From Candidatus Eremiobacteraceae bacterium (lineage in GTDB: Bacteria > Vulcanimicrobiota > Vulcanimicrobiia > Eremiobacterales > Eremiobacteraceae), in NCBI GenBank assembly GCA_035295225.1, contig DATGJI010000049.1, positions 1-64,000 on the forward strand: DNA of 64,000 nucleotides, given 5' to 3'. Every line of letters begins with the position of its first letter. Positions within the stretch are counted from its first letter, which is position 1. Below, in pieces: positions 55,292-63,106 of the stretch. Both the position numbers and the translations under genes were made by a program. The notes under the pieces are model-generated. The model saw only the letters and a program-made list of their open reading frames with translations, did not search any database and was not told the origin of the DNA.

Positions 55292-56029
55292 TCAGAGGCG
55301 GGCGACTTGGGTGCGCGCGAGCTGGACGAGCTGCTGCGACGCACTCGCGCCGTCCGCCCAGCCGAAGACTGCCCACGAGACGGCGGCGGTGACCGCGAGG
55401 GCCGCGAGCGGCGCGAGGCGCCCCATCCGCGAATTCGCCACGCGCGTACCCGAAACGAAGTCTCCGAGTCGCTGTCGCCGGCTTGTGACGGTCGCAAGAG
55501 CGAAGCCGATCGCGCAGAGATCGAGCGGCTTCACGATGTTGCGGATCAGTGCGCGGCCCATTCCAATCCGTCTGCCGTCCGTGCGCACCACGCCAAGGCC
55601 GACGAGACCTTTGCCGAGCGTCGCCCCGAACATCGCTTCCGCGATGACGCAATACAGTATGATGGCGGCACCGACCGCAGGCCAGAGCACGGCGTCCACG
55701 GTCCAGCCGGCGCCGCCCGCGCGGTCGTGTAGAGCGCTCAACGCGGCCAAAACGCCGAGCGCGATGAGAAAGCCTGCCCCGAAAATATCAAAGACCAGAG
55801 CGGTCGTGCGCCGCGCGATATAGACGCCGACGTCGCCGATCTCCGGCGTGGCCGGCGCAACCATGGGCGTGGCTGTTGACGTCGGCTTCGTCGCCGACGA
55901 AGCCGGGCGCGGTGCGGACTGCGATTGAGCCGGCGCCGCGGTATCCGGCCGGTCCATGACCGCACCGCAAGCCGTGCAGAACGCCGTGCGTTCGGGTTGC
56001 GCCGCGCCGCACTTCCGGCACGCCGGCAT
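55292..56029 (-). CDS. RDD-family membrane protein with zinc-ribbon N-terminus
   Basis: About 245 residues. An N-terminal zinc ribbon (CRKCGAAQPERTAFCTACGAVM), a Pro/Thr/Ala linker, then an RDD domain with several membrane helices (YIARRTTALVFDIFGAGFLI, ATLGKGLVGLGVVRTDGRRI, ALIRNIVKPLDL). RDD proteins are often antiporter-like or membrane regulators. The ATG at 56027-56029 overlaps the thiolase stop as TGATG. A Zn-ribbon/RDD fusion is common in some phyla; function unknown. Confidence 0.85.
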   Translation of the reverse strand: MPACRKCGAAQPERTAFCTACGAVMDRPDTAAPAQSQSAPRPASSATKPTSTATPMVAPATPEIGDVGVYIARRTTALVFDIFGAGFLIALGVLAALSALHDRAGGAGWTVDAVLWPAVGAAIILYCVIAEAMFGATLGKGLVGLGVVRTDGRRIGMGRALIRNIVKPLDLCAIGFALATVTSRRQRLGDFVSGTRVANSRMGRLAPLAALAVTAAVSWAVFGWADGASASQQLVQLARTQVARL

Positions 56030-57225
56030 CAGAGCGCTTCGACGATGCCCGCGATGCCCTGGCCCCCGCCGATGCAAGCGCTCGCGACGCCAAAGCGCTG
56101 CTTGCGTCTCCGAAGTTCGTGCAGCAGCGAGTAGGTGATGCGGGCACCGCTCGCACCGAGGGGATGGCCGAGCGCTATCGCTCCGCCGTTAGGATTCAGC
56201 CGATCCATGTCGAGGTCCAACTCCTGGGCGCACGCCAAGACTTGCGGCGCGAACGCCTCGTTTATCTCTACCACGTCCAGCTGCCGTAGTTTCATCCCTG
56301 CGCGCTCGAGCGCTTGAGGAATCGCGAACGCCGGACCGATGCCCATGATGTCCGGGTCCACCCCGACGACGCCCCAGGCGATGAGCCGTCCGATCGGCGA
56401 TAGGCCGTCGCGCGCGGCCTGGTCCGCTGTGGTCAACACCACCGCCGCGGCGCCGTCCGTTATTCCGCTTGCGTTGCCCGGTGTCACAACTCCGCCCTCG
56501 ACGAAGCGGGCCGGAAGGCGCGCGAGCTGCTCCATCGTGACTTCGGGTCGAGGCCCTTCGTCGGCTGAAATGACGACCGGACCTTTACGCCCTGGAGTTT
56601 CGACCGGCACGATCTCTTCGGCGAAGAACCCGGTCTTGATCGCCGCGGCTGCTCCGGCTTGAGAACGCAGGCTGAACTCGTCGCTTGCGACCCGCGAGAT
56701 CGAATACTTGCGCGCAAGGTTCTCTGCCGTGATCGCCATCGGCATGCCGTTGTATGAGTCCGTGAGGCCCTCCCAGAGCGTGTCTTCGAATTTCGTCTGC
56801 TGTCCGAGCGCCAGGCCGAAGCGCGCCCCGCGGACGACGTGCGGTGCTTGGCTCATGTTCTCCATGCCGCCGGCCAGCACGTACGCCGCTTCACCCAACA
56901 GCAATTGCTGCGCGCCCGTCACGATGGCTTGCAGGCCGGAGCCGCACAGGCGGTTCAGCGTCAGGGCCGACGCGTCGCGGCGGCAGCCTGCTTTCAGTCC
57001 GACGTGCCGCGCGCCGTAGATCGCGTCGACGCTGCTCTGGATGACATTGCCGAAGATGACCTGGTCGATGCGCGATGGATCGACTCTCGAACGCTCGAGC
57101 GCCCCTCGCGCCGCAGCGGCACCGAGATCGATCGCGGAGACGTCGCGCAGCGCTCCGCAGAAGTTGCCGAACGGCGTTCGCGCGCCGTTGACGATCACAA
57201 TGTCGGGTCGGACTGATGAGGCCAT
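56029..57225 (-). CDS. Acetyl-CoA acetyltransferase (thiolase)
   Basis: 398 residues. The nucleophilic Cys is in LNRLCGSGLQAI (about residue 90), NEAFAPQVLA and NPNGGAIALGHPLGASGARI with the catalytic His follow, and the second Cys lies in CIGGGQGIAGIV. It condenses or cleaves acetyl-CoA units. With the dehydrogenase and hydratase on the opposite strand, it completes a C4 acyl-CoA route such as beta-oxidation, poly-hydroxybutyrate precursor or butyrate metabolism; direction not knowable here. Confidence 0.95.
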   Translation of the reverse strand: MASSVRPDIVIVNGARTPFGNFCGALRDVSAIDLGAAAARGALERSRVDPSRIDQVIFGNVIQSSVDAIYGARHVGLKAGCRRDASALTLNRLCGSGLQAIVTGAQQLLLGEAAYVLAGGMENMSQAPHVVRGARFGLALGQQTKFEDTLWEGLTDSYNGMPMAITAENLARKYSISRVASDEFSLRSQAGAAAAIKTGFFAEEIVPVETPGRKGPVVISADEGPRPEVTMEQLARLPARFVEGGVVTPGNASGITDGAAAVVLTTADQAARDGLSPIGRLIAWGVVGVDPDIMGIGPAFAIPQALERAGMKLRQLDVVEINEAFAPQVLACAQELDLDMDRLNPNGGAIALGHPLGASGARITYSLLHELRRRKQRFGVASACIGGGQGIAGIVEAL

Positions 57226-57267
57226 GACGGTGCTTCCTTTTGGTGCGCTTGAATGGGTGGTGCGCGT

Positions 57268-57669
57268 TTACTCGCGCGCGATGGCGTCCGCTTCGATCTC
57301 GACGAGCAGCCGCGGATCGATCAGCCGCACGACTTGGACGAGGGTCGACGCGGGTTTGATATGCGCGAATGATTCGCCGTGCGCCCGCCCGACCTGCTCG
57401 GCAAATGCGATATCCGTCACGAAGATGCGCGTTCGCACCACATCCCGTATGCTCGCGCCCGCTTGCGCGAGAGCCGCTTCGATCTTCCCGAGCACGGCTT
57501 TAGCCTGCCGGTACGGGTCGCCGTCACCGATGACCTCGCCGCGCTCGTCTACTGCGGTCGTCCCGGCGACAAAAACCAGCGCACCCGCTCGCACTGCCCG
57601 CGAGTAGCCGACGGTCGCCTCCCAGGGTGCGCCCGACGAGATGAGCCGGCGATCGGCGCGTTCCGTCAC
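57268..57669 (-). CDS. RidA/YjgF family reactive-imine deaminase
   Basis: 133 residues. GALVFVAGTTAVDERGEVIG, ILGKIEAALAQAGASIRDVVRTRIFVTD with the conserved Arg, and LLVEIEADAIA at the end. RidA hydrolyses enamine/imine intermediates released by PLP enzymes. The GTG at 57667-57669 overlaps the leuB stop (GTGA), so it is made together with the leucine pathway, which fits relief of damage during branched-chain amino acid synthesis. Confidence 0.9.
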   Translation of the reverse strand: MTERADRRLISSGAPWEATVGYSRAVRAGALVFVAGTTAVDERGEVIGDGDPYRQAKAVLGKIEAALAQAGASIRDVVRTRIFVTDIAFAEQVGRAHGESFAHIKPASTLVQVVRLIDPRLLVEIEADAIARE

Positions 57670-58724
57670 GCCAATGAAGCGCAGACGAGATCGCCGATCT
57701 CGCTCGTCTTCAGGCCACTTGAGGCGTCGAGCGACGGTATACGCTTGCTCGACAAGAGGCTTGCGATCGTGTTCTCGATCGCGGCCGCCGCGCGGCGCTC
57801 ACCGACGTAGTCCAAGAGCATACCGACGGCGGCGATCGCCGCGACGGGGCTCACCGAGTTGCGGCCTTTGTACTTCGGCGCCGAGCCGTGGATGGGCTCG
57901 AAGAGCGAGACTTTGCCCGGGTGAATATTCCCCGATGCCGCGACGCCCATTCCGCCCTGCAGCATCGCGCCGAGATCCGTGATGATGTCGCCGAAGAGAT
58001 TGGTCGTCACGATCACGTCGAACGTCTCGGGGTTCTTCACCATCCACATGCACGCGGCGTCTACGTACGCGAATTCTTGCTCGATGTCCGTGAATTCTGG
58101 GCCTACTTCTTCCATCGTCCGGCGCCAGAGCTGCTGTACCTCGATCGCATTGGACTTGTCGACGAGCGTCAGCTTCTTCTTGCCGCCGCGGGCGCGCGCG
58201 AGCTCGAACGCGTAGCGGATGGCACGCTCGACGCCTTTGCGCGTGAAGATCTGATTGGCGATGACGACTTCATCCGGCGTGCCCTTCTTGAAATGCCCGC
58301 CGATACCGGTGTAGAGGTCTTCGGTATTCTCGCGCACCACGACCATGTCGATGTCGCGCGGCGTCTTTCCCTTGAGCGGGCAGAGGTGCTCGGCGTAGAG
58401 CTTGATCGGGCGCAGATTGATGTAGAGATCGAGCCCGAATCGCGTTGCGGCGATGACGCCGCGTTCGACGAGGCCCGGCGGCAGGCGCGGGTCTCCGATC
58501 GCGCCCAGGTAGATCGCGTCCATCGATCTGAATTCGTCGAGCTGTCCGGGCGGCATGAATTCGTGCGTGGCCAAATAGTGATCGGCACCGAACGGATACA
58601 TGGTGGTGCGATAGGAAAACTTGAATAGACTTGCCGCGCGCTCGAGGACTTTCAGGGCTTCGTCGGTCACTTCGGGACCGACACCGTCACCTGGGATGAC
58701 GGCGATCGTGTATGGCGCGGGCAC
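57666..58724 (-). CDS. leuB: 3-isopropylmalate dehydrogenase-type enzyme
   Basis: 352 residues of the isocitrate/isopropylmalate dehydrogenase family. Motifs: IAVIPGDGVGPEV, YINLRPIKLYAEHLCPLKGK, VVRENTEDLYTGIGG, TNLFGDIITDLGAMLQGGMG and FEPIHGSAPKYKG. The NLRPIKLY block also occurs in tartrate or related dehydrogenases, but the leuCD neighbourhood favours LeuB. It oxidatively decarboxylates 3-isopropylmalate. GTG start; leuD ends three bases upstream. Confidence 0.88.
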   Translation of the reverse strand: MPAPYTIAVIPGDGVGPEVTDEALKVLERAASLFKFSYRTTMYPFGADHYLATHEFMPPGQLDEFRSMDAIYLGAIGDPRLPPGLVERGVIAATRFGLDLYINLRPIKLYAEHLCPLKGKTPRDIDMVVVRENTEDLYTGIGGHFKKGTPDEVVIANQIFTRKGVERAIRYAFELARARGGKKKLTLVDKSNAIEVQQLWRRTMEEVGPEFTDIEQEFAYVDAACMWMVKNPETFDVIVTTNLFGDIITDLGAMLQGGMGVAASGNIHPGKVSLFEPIHGSAPKYKGRNSVSPVAAIAAVGMLLDYVGERRAAAAIENTIASLLSSKRIPSLDASSGLKTSEIGDLVCASLA

Positions 58725-58727
58725 GGA

Positions 58728-59231
58728 TTACTTCGATTTCTCGACGAGCCGCTTCTCGACGTAACGGAGTAAGCCGCCCATGGCGATCAGATCCTGCATG
58801 AAGGGCGGCATCTGCGTCGCGGAATACGCTTTGCCCGTCGACTCGTTTGTGATCACGCCGTTCGCGGCGTCGACCGTGATCGAATCGCCGTCCTTGATGC
58901 CGTCCACACCTTCGACGCATTCGAAGATCGGCAGGCCGGTGTTGATGGCATTGCGATAAAAAATCCTGGCAAAGGATTTGGCGACGACGCCTGAAACGCC
59001 CGCGCCTTTCAGGGCGACCGCAGCTACTTCGCGTGAGGATCCGCAGCCGAAGTTCGTGTCGGCGACGATAAGGTCGCCGGGTTTGACCTTCTTAACGAAA
59101 TCGGCGTCGAGATCTTCAAGCGCGTGCTTGCCGAGTTCCACCGGATCGATCAGATTGCAGTAGCGGCCGGGGATGATGACGTCGGTATCGACGTTCTTGC
59201 CGTACTTGTGCGCAGCGCCTTTGAGGATCAT
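58728..59231 (-). CDS. leuD: 3-isopropylmalate dehydratase small subunit
   Basis: About 167 residues, the short LeuD/homoaconitase class. [30 protein letters not shown] and [15 protein letters not shown] are the small-subunit motifs; the GCGSSRE loop binds the substrate. The ATG at 59229-59231 overlaps the leuC stop (ATGA). It pairs with LeuC to isomerise isopropylmalate. Confidence 0.95.
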   Translation of the reverse strand: MILKGAAHKYGKNVDTDVIIPGRYCNLIDPVELGKHALEDLDADFVKKVKPGDLIVADTNFGCGSSREVAAVALKGAGVSGVVAKSFARIFYRNAINTGLPIFECVEGVDGIKDGDSITVDAANGVITNESTGKAYSATQMPPFMQDLIAMGGLLRYVEKRLVEKSK

Positions 59232-60514
59232 GCCGGCACCTTCGCGGTGAGCTCTTCCGGACCGCAGATGTATCCGGCGACGGCCGTGGCGGCTGCCACA
59301 TAAGGCCCGGTGAGATAAACCTCGCTCTTCACGTGGCCCATTCGGCCGCGGAAGTTCCGATTGGTGGTGGATATGCAGCGTTCGCCGTCCGCCAACACGC
59401 CCATGTGTCCGCCGACGCACGGGCCGCATGTCGGCGTCGAAACGACGCAGCCGGCCTCGATGAACGTCTCAACTAAGCCTTCTTTGATGCACTGCATGTA
59501 CACTTTTTGACTGCCCGGGATGACGATGGCGCGGATCGACGGATGTACTTTGCGGCCCTTCAATATCTCCGCGGCCTGACGCATATCTTCGATGCGGCCA
59601 TTCGTGCAGGTGCCGATCACCGCTTGATTCACGGTTATGTCGTGCAGATCCGATGCGTTTTTAGTGTTGTCGGGCAGCCACGGTATTGCTACCTGGGGTT
59701 CGATCTGCGCGCAGTCGATGACGATCGTCTGCGCGTACTCCGCATCTTTGTCGGCATGATAGATGGTGTAATTCTTCTTGCCGACCGCCGCACAGTAGGC
59801 TTCGGTGGTGGCGTCGACCGGAAAAATGCCGTTCTTCGCGCCCGCTTCGATGGACATGTTCGCCATCGTGAAACGCCCGCTCATCGGCAAATCCTTGAGC
59901 GCCGGTCCCGTGAACTCGAGCGCTGCATACGTGCCGCCGTCCACGCCGAGCTCGTTGATCGCGCGCAGGATCAGATCTTTGCCGGAAACGTACTTGCGCA
60001 GACCGTTCTCAAAGATGATCTTGATCGAATGCGGTACGCGAAGCCACATCTCACCCGTCGCAAACGCAGCGGCGATATCCGTGGAACCAACGCCGGTCGC
60101 GAAGGCGCCGATGCCGCCGTACGTCGTTGTGTGGCTATCGCCCCCGATGATCGTCTCGCCGGGGCCCACCATACCGTTCTCCGGCAGCACCACGTGTTCG
60201 ATCCCGCCTCTGCCGACTTCAAAATAGTTCTCGATCGCGTGCTCGGTGGCGAAGTCGCGCATCATCTTCGAAAGCGTGGCGGTTGCGATATCTTTGTTCG
60301 GCGTGAAGTGACTCGGCACGAGGGCGATCTTGTTCCGGTCCCAGACCTTGTCGGCGCCCTTGATCTTCCTGAACTCCGTGATCGCGACGGCGGCGGACAG
60401 CTCGTTCGCCATGACGAGATCGAGCTCGATCGAGATGATATCGCCTGGCGCCACCGTGCCCGCGCCTGCGTGGGCCGCCAATATCTTCTCCGTCATAGTC
60501 ATCGGGCGCGCCAT
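59228..60514 (-). CDS. leuC: 3-isopropylmalate dehydratase large subunit
   Basis: 428 residues. MTMTEKILAAHAG, GGDSHTTTYGGIGAFATGVG, the 4Fe-4S cysteines in IGTCTNGR and TPTCGPCVGGHMG, and NRNFRGRMG. These mark the LeuC2/homoaconitase-like subclass. A GGAGG site lies seven bases before the ATG at 60512-60514. It heads the leuC-leuD-leuB-ridA unit. No leuA is in the window. Confidence 0.95.
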   Translation of the reverse strand: MARPMTMTEKILAAHAGAGTVAPGDIISIELDLVMANELSAAVAITEFRKIKGADKVWDRNKIALVPSHFTPNKDIATATLSKMMRDFATEHAIENYFEVGRGGIEHVVLPENGMVGPGETIIGGDSHTTTYGGIGAFATGVGSTDIAAAFATGEMWLRVPHSIKIIFENGLRKYVSGKDLILRAINELGVDGGTYAALEFTGPALKDLPMSGRFTMANMSIEAGAKNGIFPVDATTEAYCAAVGKKNYTIYHADKDAEYAQTIVIDCAQIEPQVAIPWLPDNTKNASDLHDITVNQAVIGTCTNGRIEDMRQAAEILKGRKVHPSIRAIVIPGSQKVYMQCIKEGLVETFIEAGCVVSTPTCGPCVGGHMGVLADGERCISTTNRNFRGRMGHVKSEVYLTGPYVAAATAVAGYICGPEELTAKVPA

Positions 60515-60628
60515 ACCACAACCTCCGCTCGGAAGCCAAAGCGGTGCGCCGAAGTATGCGCACTGCGGATCAATTCAGGGGAGAGATGGAACCGTTCTGC
60601 GCGCTTCGCGCCGGCGCCTTTCGCGGAG

Positions 60629-61480
60629 CTATTTGCCTGCGAATGCCGAGACGTCGAAGTAGATGACGTTGGTGGACTTGTCTCCCGCGCAGATGACGTC
60701 GAACTCGTCGTACCACTTCTCGCCGTCGGCGACAGTGGTCTGCGTCACGACGTTCCACGAGCTGCCTTGGCCGCACGTCAATCCTTTGATGTACGCGTAT
60801 TCGAGGTCGAGGCCGGCCGCCGCGGAGTCTGCCTTGACGATCACCGCTTTCAACATGGTCGAGCCGTTGCGGCCGTTCGATGAATCCAAGCTCGCGGGAG
60901 CAGGCGTCGCGACGACCCGTGCCGGTTCGGTCAGGTCGATGTCGGTCACGACACCCGCATCAAAACCATATACCCAGCGGACGCCGGCGGCATCGCCGTA
61001 AACACGGTTGCCGTTGTCGGCAACGGTGATAGGCCGGCCGCGCAGCGACGTCACTTGGTCGACGGTCATACCGAGCGAAACGCCGTACGGATCCTGCAGA
61101 ACAGACTTCTTCGAGCCTCTCGGGCTCAACGTCACGCTGAGCGCGGCATCGCCCGCGAAGACAACGGCGAGAACGGCATTGCCGCCGTCTGCATTCCACG
61201 TCCAAAGTTCGCCGACGTTCACGGGCACGACTTGCAGCGGCCGGCCTAATGTTTTCGATACGGCGGCTCGCGTATCTCCGAGCGTGACGCCATCGAACGA
61301 ATCGGCAAGAGAAGTCGGGGAGGCGGCGGGCATGGGTGTTGAGGTCGCCGAGCCCGGCTGCGGCGCCGGCGTGACGTACGGAAATGGAGTGGCGGCCGCC
61401 GAGGAAACCGCAGCGTTCGGCGATGCGGCCAAAGGCGACGCTGCGGTGATCAAGATCGCCAAAGTGCATACCGGCAGCAT
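60629..61480 (-). CDS. Exported protein of unknown function
   Basis: About 283 residues. A signal peptide (MLPVCTLAILITAASPLAAS) is followed by a Pro/Thr/Ser-rich linker, then two short repeated motifs of the form FDGVTLGDTRAAVSKTLGRPL and YGVSLGMTVDQVTSLRGRPI, like outer-membrane-assembly-factor/SmpA-type or TonB-box-near repeats, and a beta-rich C-terminus. AGGAGAGG lies about eight bases before the ATG at 61480. Function not assigned. Confidence 0.7.
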   Translation of the reverse strand: MLPVCTLAILITAASPLAASPNAAVSSAAATPFPYVTPAPQPGSATSTPMPAASPTSLADSFDGVTLGDTRAAVSKTLGRPLQVVPVNVGELWTWNADGGNAVLAVVFAGDAALSVTLSPRGSKKSVLQDPYGVSLGMTVDQVTSLRGRPITVADNGNRVYGDAAGVRWVYGFDAGVVTDIDLTEPARVVATPAPASLDSSNGRNGSTMLKAVIVKADSAAAGLDLEYAYIKGLTCGQGSSWNVVTQTTVADGEKWYDEFDVICAGDKSTNVIYFDVSAFAGK

Positions 61481-61523
61481 CCCGGAACCCTCTCCTGTCA
61501 AGCGACGCTCGCGCCGAACCGCC

Positions 61524-61541
61524 AATATATCCTAATATATC
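61524..61541. repeat. AT-rich direct repeat before the exported protein gene
   Basis: AATATATC occurs twice, ten bases apart, in an otherwise GC-rich gap; on the minus strand it reads as TATATT boxes. It may contain a -10 element of the gene at 61480, but no good -35 is spaced correctly. Confidence 0.35.
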
Positions 61542-61587
61542 GGATGGAACGACCAAGAGGGACAGCGGGCGGATAAGGTTTAGCTGA

Positions 61588-63012
61588 TTATGCCGCGGGA
61601 CGTTGCTCCAAGGGCACAAGGCGCCGCCGCATCGCGGCGGCATACACCACACCGACCGCAAGCGCCCCGACCGCCAGCCACTGGACATTCGGCGCAAGGC
61701 TTGCGAAATTGACGGCCAGCAACGCCACGATCGTCACGACGCCGATCATCGGCAAAACGACCCGCGTGAGATCGGTGGCCGGCACGCCTGCCCGTAGGAA
61801 GTGCGTCGCGCAGGCGAGGCCGGTGATGATGAACGTGAGCCCGAGCACGAACGTCTCGGTATCGAGAACGTATGTCCACTGCGCGTTGACGTTCGGCGCG
61901 AACCCCGTCAGCAGCGTGACCACGAGCACGCCGACGTTGATCGTCGCGATGCTGATATGCGGCGTGCCGAACTGCGGATGCACGTCGGTCAGCACGCGCG
62001 GGAAAAGCCGATCGCGAGCCATCGAAAATGCGATGCGCGAGAGGCCGAGCTGTGTGGTCCACAACGTCGCACCTGTGGAAAGCAGCACGACGGCGATCAT
62101 GATATCCGTATAGACGCCGCCGCCCAGCTGTCCGGCGATGTACGCGAGCGTGTCCGACGAGTGATCTGAGAACGCACGCAACGGCCCGATACGCATGAAC
62201 GCGACCATGCAGAGCAGCGTCAGCGCGGTGGTCGCGATCAATCCTATGATGCCGCCTTTGCCTGGATCCTTTGTGGTGCCTTTGCCCTCTTCCGATGTGC
62301 AGCTCGAGACTTCCCAGCCGTCGATCACCCAAATTGCCGAAACCGTGGCGCTTGCAAAGCCGGCTAGTCCCAGCGGCCCAAGCGTGAAAAGCGACGTGAC
62401 CGGCGCGGCGCCGTGTGCCACGGGATGCGCGAAAGCGATGCCGACAAACGCGAGCAGCGCACCGATCTCGATCCAGAGGAAAAGACCCGAAGCGTTGGCA
62501 GTCGGTTTTACGCCGCCGATGAGCAAGGCGCTCGCGCCGATCACCCACAGCCCGCCGGCCACCGCGACTGCGGCAGGCTGGTCGACGAGTGACGGGCTCA
62601 GCAGATGGATCTGCGGATTTGAGAGCAGCTCGAGCGTATACGTTCCGGCGGGAACGACCGCTGCGACTGCGCCGAAGAAATACGAGAGCACGACGATCCA
62701 CGCCGAAAACGCGCCGGCCGTACGACCGAACACGATGCGCGACCACGCATACGTTGAACCCGCATCCGGTCGGACGGCGCACAGTCTATGGAAAGCGAGC
62801 GCGATGAAGCCGACGGGAATCGCGAGGAACAGCAGGGCGAGCGGCGCGCCCGCGCCGGCGGCCGCGATCATGATGCCGAAAGTGGTTGCGATGGAATACG
62901 CGGGAGCCATGCTGGCGGAAGCAAGAATCGAAAGGTCGCCCAGGCCCAAGACCCGGGCGAGACCCCGTTGCGCCACTACCGAAATGCGCCCGCTACAAGG
63001 CGGGCGTTGCAC
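61588..63012 (-). CDS. APC-family amino acid permease
   Basis: About 474 residues with twelve or so membrane segments. The blocks LGLGDLSILASASMAPAYSI, ASATVSAIWVIDGWEVSSCTSEE and the GKGTTKDPGKGGIIGLIATTALT loop are typical of amino acid-polyamine-organocation carriers. Substrate is probably an amino acid or polyamine, not definable. The GTG at 63010-63012 is used because a promoter lies only about eight bases before it; an in-frame GTG 36 bases further in is an alternative. Confidence 0.85.
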   Translation of the reverse strand: MQRPPCSGRISVVAQRGLARVLGLGDLSILASASMAPAYSIATTFGIMIAAAGAGAPLALLFLAIPVGFIALAFHRLCAVRPDAGSTYAWSRIVFGRTAGAFSAWIVVLSYFFGAVAAVVPAGTYTLELLSNPQIHLLSPSLVDQPAAVAVAGGLWVIGASALLIGGVKPTANASGLFLWIEIGALLAFVGIAFAHPVAHGAAPVTSLFTLGPLGLAGFASATVSAIWVIDGWEVSSCTSEEGKGTTKDPGKGGIIGLIATTALTLLCMVAFMRIGPLRAFSDHSSDTLAYIAGQLGGGVYTDIMIAVVLLSTGATLWTTQLGLSRIAFSMARDRLFPRVLTDVHPQFGTPHISIATINVGVLVVTLLTGFAPNVNAQWTYVLDTETFVLGLTFIITGLACATHFLRAGVPATDLTRVVLPMIGVVTIVALLAVNFASLAPNVQWLAVGALAVGVVYAAAMRRRLVPLEQRPAA

Positions 63013-63026
63013 GCGTTCACGACGTT

Positions 63027-63055
63027 ACTATACACAAGGTGTGCCCCCCGCGCAA
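63027..63055 (-). promoter_or_regulatory. Sigma-70-type promoter of the APC permease
   Basis: On the minus strand TTGCGC (63050-63055), a 17-base spacer and TATAGT (63027-63032). The expected start site is near 63020, only about eight bases before the permease GTG, so the message would have almost no leader. Confidence 0.65.
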
Positions 63056-63106
63056 GTTTTTTAACGCCTGGGAGCCCCGCCTTAATGTTTTTGATCACTC
63101 CCGACC

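Noticed and set aside
59507-60883. 458-codon plus-strand frame
   Set aside because: Antisense to leuC and the exported protein gene; no recognisable domain.
61481-61587. Strong promoter in the AT-rich repeat before 61480
   Set aside because: TATATT boxes exist, but the nearest TTGGTC sits 11 or 21 bases away, not near 17; kept only as a low-confidence repeat.
63060-63106. Terminator for the S8 protease
   Set aside because: There is a GC-rich stretch followed by A residues on the minus strand, but no convincing stem with a T-run.
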